Shown: piece after piece, positions 21,241 to 33,200 of the stretch
Position numbering within the stretch: the stretch's first letter is position 1
Layout: the number at the start of each line of letters is the position of its first letter
DNA from: Stercorarius parasiticus
Taxonomy: Eukaryota > Chordata > Aves > Charadriiformes > Stercorariidae
Length of the DNA: 64,000 bases
Direction of reading: 5' to 3'
Assembly (NCBI GenBank): GCA_013396915.1
Contig: VWZL01002552.1
Location: 9,313-73,312, forward strand
Translations under genes and position numbers: made by a program
The notes under the pieces: model-generated
The model's database searches: none
Told to the model about the DNA's origin: nothing
What the model saw: the letters and a program-made list of their open reading frames with translations, nothing else

Positions 21241-24200
21241 GTAAGTTTACAGAAATGTTTAATTTGAAGTAAAAACATCGGAATCATAGGTGGTTATTCT
21301 CCATTTACTCATCAAGGCAGAAATCCATCTTTGTGCCCAAAGCTGTTCGTCAAATTGCAAATATTTACACTCAAATGTGGGTACATACAGGTAATGATGA
21401 GGCTAGTTGTTTTATTTTAGTTGAGCTATTTCTGGCAAAGTCTTTCCAAGCACGTTAATGTGTAATTGCCTCAAATTTTCAGCATTCTTGCTGTAAATTT
21501 TGCAATGTTGTCTGAATTTAACAGCTTGTTCTAATCCTACTTAGGTAGATGTCACTGTAAAGTGTTATCCTCTAATGCACATGAACTATTCTAAAAAAAG
21601 CCCAAGCAAGGCAGAATTTTATGTAATTGTATGAATGCAATGAAATCTTGCCTAGTACAGCTCCTGCCAGGAAACAGTATTTTCTTCTGCTTCGAACAAA
21701 GAACTGTGGCTCACATCTCCTGGCAATGTGCCACTGATCTGCAGTGTGATTGTGACAATATTCATTAATCCCTTTATTTGCTCATCTGTAAAAGGATTAT
21801 AAAAGTCAAGTTCCATGCAATTTACCCCAAACTGCAAACATGCAATGGGATATTGATTGTCCCAGTGTGTTCACAGGAATGAAGTAAATACTGAGAGGAG
21901 CAATGGAAGTAAAAAGGGTAGATCTTTCTATATGCAAACAGAATACCTTATTCCCTAGCAACTGTCCAACTTTCTGAGAAAAAATCAGTGTAGATACATT
22001 AATTTTCTCCAACCAGAGTGACTTAACATGGCCTGCCCTGTTTATCTGACTTCACATTACTTATCAGATAATTAAGACAAAAAAAGTTAATAATGAAATG
22101 AAAAAAATATGTTGTGGAAAATACACTACACCTTAAAGATAAGAGTCATTTTCTTTGAAAAGTGTATCAAAGCTAATCATACATTTGTGATAGTGCTTAC
22201 CAAATCATGGGAAACATGTTTTTTTTTCTTTTTTTTACCTTAAATTAGATGAACAGTTGTCACCCATTTGTAAATGCCAGCAAAATGTAGGAAGCCTTGA
22301 AAATAAAGCAGATGAGGCTCTGGCTCACTTCAGTGAGCCACTGGATGTAAAGGGTACTGAAGAAGATGGAAAAGATCATGAAAACAAGAATCAGAGTAGC
22401 TCAGATGCATCTGAAGATAGAGACCTTGATAATGCATCAGACAGTGAAAAAGAAGGAAAGAAGGAAAAGAACTACCCTCCTCACATGTTCTCTCCTCAGC
22501 AAGATGAAATCCTAGCTACAGTAACTTTGGGTGAATCAGAGGGGTCATCCACAGGAAAAATTACACTCTGGGGCAAGCCAGACTCTGCAGAGTTTGTTAG
22601 CTTGGCTACTGGAAAAATTACTGCAGAAGTAAAATACGGTTCTTTTAATGTTAAACTAGAAGTTAAGAATGTTTCTTTCTTTGATTCTGGAACAAGCCTT
22701 GTAGCTGAAAAAAGGAAAAGTTCAAAGAACAATAAACGTTGTCATGAAAGACGATACCAGAAAAGTCAGTGTTCAAAATGTTCGAAGTACCAGTGTCCTT
22801 CAAATGACAATTCAGCAGAACACAATGGGAATTATAAGGGATCCTCTAAACATAAAATTCGAACTGCCATCAACAAAAATGCCTCCTTGAAAATGAACAT
22901 TGAAGCAAAGGAAATTAAAGTCGAATGTACCAGCAGAAAGAAAAATCTAAAGGTTAACATCAAACCTGGTGAACAGACAGAGAGCAAAACCTGCAACAGG
23001 GAACATGAGGATACATATTGGAGTGAAACAGATTATTCTGTAACAGAGGCACTTTGCAATACAGATTGTGAGTCATCTTTTAGCATTCATGAAAAAGTAG
23101 ACTATACATTCCCAGATGAATTTACACTTCTCCCTCCACCTAAAGAATTTGCTGACAGTGACAAAATGCCTTTGGATACAATTGCAGAGGGGGTGTCTTT
23201 GTCAGATTCCAGAAGGGAATCTGACAGCCTCTCTGCAGCCTTGAGAATTTGGGGGGAAGAAAATTATTTCTGTAAACATAACAAAAAGGACTATGAAGAC
23301 CACACCAATGAAAAGGAAGATTTTTCAAAAGATAAAATACTTTTCTCAAAAATAAATAATACAAATTGTCTTGTAGCTAGTAATACCTTGAACAACCCAA
23401 ATGCTGGGAAGGACCGTATCAGTAAGAACAATGTATTAAGTCAAGAAAGAAATAGCTGTGAAAAATGCAGAAACACAGGGCAAAAACCAGCAAGAAGGAA
23501 GTCTTTCCCAGATACTACCCTTGATGTACCATCACCAGTTCACCCTAGAAGGGATTCTGGCTTTTATTCATTGCCCTCCTTAAAAGTATTGCCTAAGGAG
23601 ACCAAAGCAGGAGACGTCTATAACAGGAATTCACATGTTCATACCAGCTATACAGAACTTTCTAAGTGTCCTGACTTGACCTCCTCACTGAAAAGTTTGA
23701 GAGGTCTGAAGTCTTCATACCAATTTGCTTTCACATCATTTGATCATAATATTACCATTTATCCATCTGAGCCTGAAGAAAGTCAAGATGACACTTCCTT
23801 ACTGAATGACTATGCAGACTATGTGGGGCAAGGTGAAGAAACAGAAGAAACATTAATGGAAAGTCTTCATTCCGGTGGTACTATAAATGAGAAAAAAGAA
23901 AATGGGCATGAGGAGTCTCTGAGAAACCTAGCCATATGGGAGGAAAACTCTGAGTCTACTGAAGATGCTTTAGATGAAGGGACACCAGAGTACAACCATC
24001 TAGAAACGCATGTTGAATTGCAGAACAAAGCTCAGCTGGTACAGGTCTTTTCACGTTCTAGAAGCCCTTTGGGTGAATTTATTAATGACAAGGAAAGTAC
24101 TAGTTATGCATCTACAGAAAGCTCCCCAAACCAACTTTCAGCTTTACAGCAAAATGTTCACCAACCCCCTGCAGAGCCTGAAGTAACAAAGAAAAGGAGA

Positions 24201-27200
24201 GGGTCAGTAATGACTGTGATAACTGGAGAATTAGAACGACGACTCATCCAAGGTGACAATAAATTGATAACTGATTCTTTTGGCTCTGCAGTAAGAAAAG
24301 AGCCTAAACTTCCCTGTAGTATACAAGAAGAATCCCTGCTGTCATCCTTGCTATTAGATCCCGAGGAGCATGACATAAATAATGAATCAGAAAGCTTTTC
24401 TGAGATACAAGACATATCTGGGAATATCCTTGTTGACTCAGATTACCATAATGATTCAGCACAGGCTGACATATTATCTACCCCTTCAGCATATACAGAA
24501 AAGAAAGAGAATTTCACAGAACATTCAAATGTCCAGGAAAGACCTGACAACTTTTGCAGTAAACAGTCAACTGATGATAGCTTAAGGAGAGAGCCTGGAG
24601 CATATCAACTACGTCAGTTAGTCAAATCCAACTCTGATGAAGTTGAGAAAAAGACTGAAATGAAAGAAGATTTTCATCAGAAGGCAGACATCCCCCCATT
24701 ATCAGTAAAACAGATTAGTCAGAAAGGTAGGTGTTATAAGAGTTTTGGAGTTAATACACACCTTTTGCATAGGTGGTTTAGTGCTTTCATTACATTTTGG
24801 GGGGGAAAAATGAAAGTATATTATAAAGAGATTATATTGGTATGCTCGGCCATTTTGTTATAATATGCAGTTATTGTATTGAGAATCCTAGGAACCATCT
24901 TGTAAAGCCAAGTAACTTAAATGAAAATTAAAAAAAAAAACGAAAGTGGGTTCCCTACATTAAACAAACACATCCTATACATCTATTGAGAGAAGCAAAC
25001 ACCGAAACAGGAAAGAGTTTTTTGTAGTTGCCATGTGGCAGGAACTCAGAGCTCTAGTCAGTGTTTAAAACCATATAAATCTGGTTTTGGAATCTGTGTG
25101 ATCTACAGGAATACTGAATTCTAAATACATCTCAGTTCTAATTCTGGCTGAGCCTTTACATGTCATGGAGTGACCATAGTGGATCATTTAACCTTCTTTT
25201 CTCCTTTCTTTATGTAGTTAAGAAAACAGCAGATGAAAAAGAAATATTTTTAATAGCTAATCTTTTACAAAATTTCTTGTCTTCCCTTCTGTAACCCATC
25301 TACCTGTATCCGTAACTGGTCATTTAAAAGTGGTGTTCTAAATCATAAAAATGTAAAGCCATACTGGGACTGCACACCACAGTAAACTTTTTACATTGTG
25401 AATATGTACACACACATATGTGTGTGTGTGTTTTTGAAATATCACTCCAAACACTTTAATTTTTTTTGTATTAATCAACTTATATGCAAATATAACTCAG
25501 ATCATCCTTTCCAGAAGAGAATATTTCCGACAGGTTTGGAGGTTAGGAGTTTTATACTGTTGAAAAATGCATACTTTCATATCCTGGGAAAAAGTCTTCA
25601 ATAATCTTAGTAAAAAGCACCAGAAAGTTTTTAATAATCTTTCTAGTTGACAATATCTGCAGAAAATACTGGTATGTCCTCCGACGTTTTCTTGTTTGGC
25701 ACTGGTAATGGAAATTTCAAAAACACCTGAAGTCTATGTGGACAATATAGATTCACTATATGGGTAGATATTGCTATATAGATCAATATCTAAAATACTA
25801 AAGTAAAGATAATTAACTAAATGGAAATTGCTTTAGAACAAGAAAGAAGACACTGAAGGAAGCCTGCACGCTCAAAAACCTTGACTTCCCATACTTTAGA
25901 CCTCAGTGGTTAAACACACAGCACAGAAGTGAGATGTAGCTATTTCTTGCATCTTAATGTTATTCTCTCTTCTTCCCTTTTGCCCCTTGCTAAGATTTAT
26001 CTGTGTGTTCTTTCTCTTACCTATCACCTCACCTGGTCTGTAAGTTTGGCCCTCTTTTGGTCTATAGTTGTATTTTGTTTTTACATCTGTGTTATTCTTA
26101 GCAATGCTGTGGAGATGATGCCTTAAATGAGTAAATGTGTACATACAGAAAGAAGTATAAGCATTTAAAGTTTTAAAGCTTGTAAATATGAATCAAAGTC
26201 CACTTGTAATATGGGAATACCATCCTACTTAGTCAAGACATTGGCCACAAGGGGCAATGTGTGACTTCCTGTGCTCAGTAGTTCAGTGACACTGTAAAGG
26301 AAACGCGATATTATTCAATAAAGGGTGCAAGCATCTAGAACAGAGGAGAAAAACAGATACAAATGTTGTAAACAGGAATGGGGAGAGGAGTCCAGGCAGT
26401 CTAGAAGTCTGCTGGTGGTGTGGGAACTCAGTTATTATCAGAGGGGCAAGGACTCATGCAAAGGGCACAACAAGAAATCGATTTCCTGACTCTCAGCAAT
26501 AGTCAGCTGCCCTGGAAAAGGGACTCAGTGACACAGGTCTGTGATGGAGATCTGACTGCAGCCAGAAACAGGCTATTGAGCCAAGACAGCACTTACACAG
26601 TCATCGAGGGAGCCTGGGCTCACTTTCTCCCTATCTGCCCTTGCCAGTGGGTGCAGTTGCATTTTCAGAACAGAATCTAACACAAAGTCTGTTTGCCAGT
26701 TGTTGTGTTAGCTGAAATATTAATACAACAAATAAATTTATACTGCCCTACCAAGAAAGAAACCTAAAGTAGAAAGGTATATCCTCCTTTTATCTGCATG
26801 TGTGTCGTTCAAGGTTTTTAATGTTTAAAAAGCACCACGTGGTGACCATTTCAAAAATGTATGAGCATTTTTAAATAAAATCCATGAGAAATTTATATTT
26901 CTCTTCATAAAAATGGTGCCATACAAATGGCTATATAGCCTTTAACTACAGATACAACTACCACAAGGTAATCACCTGTACTTTTCTCTGCATGAAGATG
27001 TCAATTAGTCTAAAATATATACTTTATTAATATTTTCATTGTTATTTGGTATTTTCATTTCTATGTTTGGTTAGGTTATTGTTGTAGTTAGAATGTGGAA
27101 ATTTTAAACAATAAAATTGCTTAAGTTGTCTTATGCATTCCTCACAAACAATGTCTGGTTATAATTTAGACTTGAAATCAGAAATGAATAAAACCAGAAA

Positions 27201-30200
27201 GCTACCTTTGATGAAAGACACCAGAGCGAGCGATAGTTCCCAGGAAGAAGCAATAGACCAGTGGGCCAGGAGACGGAAACAGTTCAAAGACAGCAAAAAA
27301 TGCAGTTCAACTGGAGGAAGCTCCATAAACAGCACAATCACTGAGGGATCAAGTAAGTACTTTAGTCTTACAACTGTATTCTTTCTCCTTCATGTGATTG
27401 ACACTCTGGCAGGGTTTTCAGCTAAGCAGATTGATCTTCAGTTCATAGCCTGAGTCTCTGTCTTAGTCATTATCATGAGCAAGCATATTTTATTTAATTG
27501 AACAGTTCTTCACTATGGGAGTTAGTATCCTCTCTCCTTCATATAACCAAGCGAACAAACTGACAGGAAAAAAGTTGATTGTACCATCCTTGTCCATATG
27601 CAATTAACGTTAAGACAATCTCTAGGCACAGATAAACAGGTAATCACTTACAGCAGCAAGCTTTGAGGGTGTAACAAAAATCATAATCCTGCCTACTTTG
27701 CTTATGTCAAAGCCATGATGAGCTGGGAGTCCTTTTCTCCTCACTAAGATAACACCTGCCCCACCTTTTATCTTCAGGCTTGTTGCCTAGATTGTCCTTC
27801 ACTGTCCCTCCAGTTACTGAAACAGTCCCATAACTGTCTCATTAAGAAATATGTCACCTCGCCATATGCTTGAGCCTGTACCAAACTTATTAGCTTAAAT
27901 CACATGGGAAGGAATTTTAAGGATGAACTTCTTAATGAATTTACATTTCATGCAGATGGAGTCCCCAAGCAAGGATTGCACAGTCTAGGAGAGAACATAT
28001 GTGGTATACTGCCTTTGCCTCCTGTTTTGCTATTTTAGTAATGCAAGACGTACTTTGTACAAATGAAGAAATGTGCACTTCCCTATGGAAATACTTTGTG
28101 CTATAATTGTTACTTTTGGCAAAGTTTTATTTGTAGGTATATAACCTCCTTTTTGAAGAAGGTTAAATGCAAACCTATAGAAGATTGACAGCTGTAAGAC
28201 TTCAGTGCAGGTCCAACACAAGATAAACTGTAAATATATTCTATTCCTGTACTGAACAGGTAAGTCCTACATCAGCAGGGCCGTAATCCACTACCTAAAT
28301 ATAGGTGTAAATTGCTAGCTGGAACACCAATAGGATTCTGAGATATGTGACTTACAGGGGACCCATGCCTTCTTGAAGCAGTAACTGGACGGCAAGTGAG
28401 ATATCCTAAGGCATCTAATACGATACTGGCCACCTATATTCAGATCGTAGACTCATAGAGTGGTTACAGTTGGAAGGGGCCTTAAAGATCATCTAGGTCC
28501 AACGTCCCTGCCCTGGGCAGGGACATCACCCACTAGACCAGGTTGCTCAAAGCACCATCCAACCTGACCTTGAACACTTCCAGGGATGAGGCATCCATAA
28601 TCTCCCTGGGCAACCTGTTCCAATGTCTCACCACCCTCACAGTAAAAAATTTCTTCCAAATACCTAACCTAAATCTACCCTCTTTCAATTTAAAACCACT
28701 ACTCCACACCCTGTCATCACAATCTCTGATAGAGTCCCTCCCCATCTTTCCTATAGGCCACCTTCAAGTACTGGACAGCTGCTATAAGGTCTCCCTGGAG
28801 CTATCTCTTCTCCAGACTGAACAACCCCAACTCTCTCAGCCTGTCCTCATAGCATAGGTTCTCCAGCCCTCTGACCATCTTTGTGGCCCTCCTCTGGATT
28901 CGCTCCAACAGGTCCCTGTCCTTCTTACGTTGGGGACCCAAGAGCTGCAAGCAGTACTCCAGGTGGGGTCTCACAAGAGCAGAGTAGAGGGGTAGAATCA
29001 CCTCTCTTGACTTGCTGGCCACGCTTCTTTTGATGCAGCCCAGGATGCAGTTGGCTTTCTGGGCTGTGAGCGCACATTGCTGGCTCATGTTGAGCTTCTC
29101 ATCCACCAATACCCCCAAGTCCTTCTTCTCAGAGCTGCTCTCTGCCCAACCTGTATTTGTGCTTGCGATTACCCCAACCCGTTTGCAGGACCTTGCACTT
29201 GGCCTTGTTGAATGTCATGAAGTTAACTTGTTGAGGTTTATGAGATAGAACTGAGTCAATACGTAAGTTTCTAACACTTGTTAACAAATCAGCAGGGATG
29301 ACTGATATTTCACATGGAAATGTAAAAGCTGTTTATTGGTAGTAGTTTCCATTCTTTGGCCCTAAGACAGATTCAAGTCCACAGCAAGGAGATCAGAAAG
29401 TTACCATGTCAAACCACCAGAGCTCAAAAAACCTACCAGGAGATACATACACCAAGATATTAATTGATTTCAACAGTAATGTCTCCTGCATGTAAAGCCA
29501 GACCATAAATTTTACTGGGTCAGGCACATGCTGGTTTCATCAAGAAAATAAAAAATAAAAAATTAAAAATAAAACAAACAATCAAACCAAAAAAAGACCA
29601 AGTTGCAAGAGGTGGAATTGCTTTCCTTGAGACGAAGTTTTTGGCAGCACATGTCATGAACCTGAAGTCATGCAGAACAAGTGAGTGAGCATACAATTCT
29701 GTCAAAAATGCTAGTATCTAGTAATTTCAAATAGCATGCTGCAGGACTAAGACTTCAGTCCCTTTTGCTTTGGTAGCTAGGCTGTTCCCTGGTGTTTGCA
29801 GACTTGAGGCAGCTCTAATCAATATTTGGAAGCAGCAGCTCCTTACATGCTTACTTACAGCCACTGAGAATAATCTAAGTGCAGCTTGTTCCTGACACTC
29901 ATAAACTGCTCAGTTTGACATCTGTGCCAAAAACTCAAGGAGGGGAGTGGTGAAAAGACATTTAAGAAAAGTCTTGGCATAACTCCATGACACAGCGTGG
30001 CAGCATTTCTTTCTCTGATTTTGCTTATTTGCCAGATTTTAAACTCTACTACAATTATAACAATTCAATAATAAACTGGCAAAATACTGTGTTGTACTGA
30101 ATTGCTTGGTGCTAGTCGAGGTTTTCTTAATTTATAAGTTCATGGTAGCAAGCTAAGATGTGCTTTTAACATAGCAACCTAGTAGTATTTTTTTTGTTTA

Positions 30201-33200
30201 TTTTTGTTTATTTACTAGTAGCTTTTTATACAGTTAATCATGCCATCTTTTTATACAGTTGATCATGCCATCTCATACTTTCTGCATAAGAGAGAAGCCA
30301 GTTGATGTGAAGTATTTGCCTACATAGACACAGTTAAACAAACTGTCCAAGCGAAAAAAGACTGCCATTCAGATGTACTCAGGAAGTAACATGCTGAACA
30401 AAACTAAATAAAGGTTAATTTTTATCTTTTCTGTTTTGAATCTGGAAATCTTTCTGCATAATTGCCACATCAAACACAGGACAAACAAAGCAAACTGATC
30501 CGTTCTCCAGCTGTGTTAAACCTGTCTGCATTACACGAGGCATTTTGTACTGAAAGGAACACGATTTCTTCCTCTCAGACAATTTATACTAAAGCATATT
30601 TTCAGTCTATCTGTTAGTGCAGTCTCTGATGGTCTTTTTTCTTTAGCAGAGAATTAGAGCTTTCCTCCATCTCCATGTTAATCTAGGTGACCTAGTTTGA
30701 CCCAGTGGACTCATTGCAAGACATTGTGAATGTAAATTAATATATAATATGAACAGGAAAATCCTCACGATAACACATGTAACATCATACAAATATTCAA
30801 CAGCCTAGGATAAGTTCTATATCAAAATCAAAAACAAAAAACAAAACAAAGCAAACAAAAAAACCCCAACTATCCTTTCCTCATCTCCTTTTTAATAAAA
30901 CTACATGCACGCATCTTCAAGAGCTAAGATTAAGCCAACAGCAAATACAGTCATCATTACCTGAGTCATGCCAGGTACTTTTCAGCTTCTCTTTTGTCTT
31001 CCCATATGCACTGAACTCATACGAAATTTCTAGAGAACTTGCTTGGTTTACTAATCAAAGAAAAGCTTAACAATTGGCTAAAGCCAGACTTCTCTTAAGG
31101 AGGTGCAGCTCCTGTTTTGACCATTTGCATTTGGCATTCAAGTTCAATATGCCATAGCATCCAATATTGTGATCCTGTACTTGGACATCTTTGCAGACTG
31201 CCCCTTTAACAGCAGCAAAATTGCAGAACTAAGTACAGACATTACAAACCATTCATTAAGAAGCTTGTGGCACTTCTTCCATGCTGACTGGCTGTGGTCT
31301 GTTATTCTTCATGCATTTTCCCTGCTGACATTATTTTTACTTCTTTTATCCTCATGACAGTAAATTCAGAGGATACTCGGTCAGTAGATCTGGGACTACT
31401 TTCTGAAAATGAGGACAGAGGTTTTTATACAGAAAACTTTCATTCTGCTTCCTGGGTTTTCAGAGGAGATGATGTCTCACCGGATAATAGTCCTAGATGT
31501 CTCAGCAAAAGGCCTAGACCAGTGGCAGGTAAGTTGACTAAAGCAACAGGTAATAAATGTCATAAAAATGTATTTATTTTGGGCACTCTGAGGATTCCAG
31601 GGGATCAACATTTTGGAGAAGATGCTGGATGCTTATGCTGAAAACAGGAAAAAGAGCAACCCAAGAAGCTAAAAGGTTATTAAAAAATGTAAATAAGTAG
31701 TTCTTATTTAGCTACTGTCTTGCAAAATATCATAATTACTTGACAAAATTGATACTGCTAAAAGTTCATAATTAAATCTCATCTCTTGCTGCATGGTAAG
31801 GGTAGAAGCAGTGCAATTTCATAGCTTCTTCAGACATGGAAAAATCACAGAGAGCTATTTATGGGCATAAAGTACTATAATGGTCATAAAATCTGTTATC
31901 CCTCAAACTTTCAAAGATAGTAAATCCAGAAATAAAGGAATCAAGTTTGCTATGGGTATGAAGCATTGTTCTATTTATTGTTTAAACCCTGTCATGCAAA
32001 CAGATATAATGAATAACTTTTGCAGGAGGATGGGAGGTTTTCCTTCAAATAGTAAGTTACTGAAAAGTTAAACAGTTCAAAGAACTAAGACAAACTGAAA
32101 CACCCCAGTAGCTTCCCAGGAGATAGTTCTTTGCTCAAGCTTATAAATCATTCACGATATGAGAGAAAACAAATATCCTCTACAAATTTCCAGAGATGAC
32201 AAATCTCACCTAAAATATATGAGAATATTCTGGAGAGCCATTTTGATTGCCTGTTCTCCCAGGGGAGAGCTCAGAAGGTCAGCAACATAGTTAAAGTAGG
32301 TTTTGAAGTATCTGTGCTCTTTTACACAGGTAATGTCAACAGGCCTGCTAGTAAAGTAACGTTTGAAGCAATTTCTAACTTCCAAATAGTGCACAATTTG
32401 AAGACAAACACAGTAGGACAGTCAAACAATCAAAAGCAGATACTCTGAGAATTTACACTGAAGTCCTTCATGAGTAAAAGATTTACTAATGAGCCAGACT
32501 ATTTGAGACACAATAGTAGCACTAGACCCTGAGAAAAAGTTGGAAGTAGGCAATTAGACCCTGATCTTCCTTTTTACTGAGAATGATCCCTTTATGTGTT
32601 AAATTCTGCTGACCTGAAAGAGGTTTCACATGGGTACTGGTGGCAGGAGATGCCAGTGTGGTGGGGTATTGGACGAGAGGACTGGGAGGCAGTGGGAGCA
32701 GGGAGTGGACAAGGAAAGGTGCATGAAAGGAAAAGAAACAATTGGTATCCAAAAGACAGAGACCTTCTAAAATATAAAAATAATGAAACTACAAGAAACA
32801 GATTTCAACTCATTGGAGAATTTAGATTGTATTTTGTATTTGCAGCTTAGAGGTCTGGCACAGAGAGCAGGAGTGCTTTTCTCTCCAGAATGCTGTAGGT
32901 AGAGTGGAACATCTGAACACTTCTCTACCTCTTCATTACAAAATCCAGACACTTAACTTAAACTACTGATGAAAGTACACTTCAATGATTCTGTCTGTCT
33001 TTGCCCTAACATGGATGGCATTTGATCGGTCATGGTGTGAGGGGGGTACACACTGGCAACGGGGCAGCACAGAACAGCTAGAAGTGATACTGAAAGCATC
33101 CCAGCCATTTGCAGAATCAGTAACTGTCAGTGCCTACAGATAAAAAGGTTTTAAAACAGGCTGCTGCTTGTTAAATTGAACTTGACTTGTAGGGAAAAAG

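Larger units (their letters stand above)
27353..31360 (+). other. PDZPH1: PDZPH1 intron 3
   Basis: 4-kb intron, GT at 27353, AG at 31359-31360. It holds a CR1 copy (28446-29235) and a 25-bp tandem repeat (30222-30271). Confidence 0.75.

Noticed and set aside
22496..24415. Antisense ORFs over the giant exon
   Set aside because: Shadows of the long open plus-strand frame.
22257..24863. 868-codon ORF as a complete single-exon gene
   Set aside because: Its first codon is TTG, not ATG; an acceptor lies just upstream at 22247-22248, and the end beyond 24726 is intron read-through after GTAGGT. It is an internal exon of PDZPH1.
26370..26680. GC-richer stretch with an 86-codon ORF as an exon or retrogene
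   Set aside because: No recognisable protein or repeat family; the neighbouring exons join without it.
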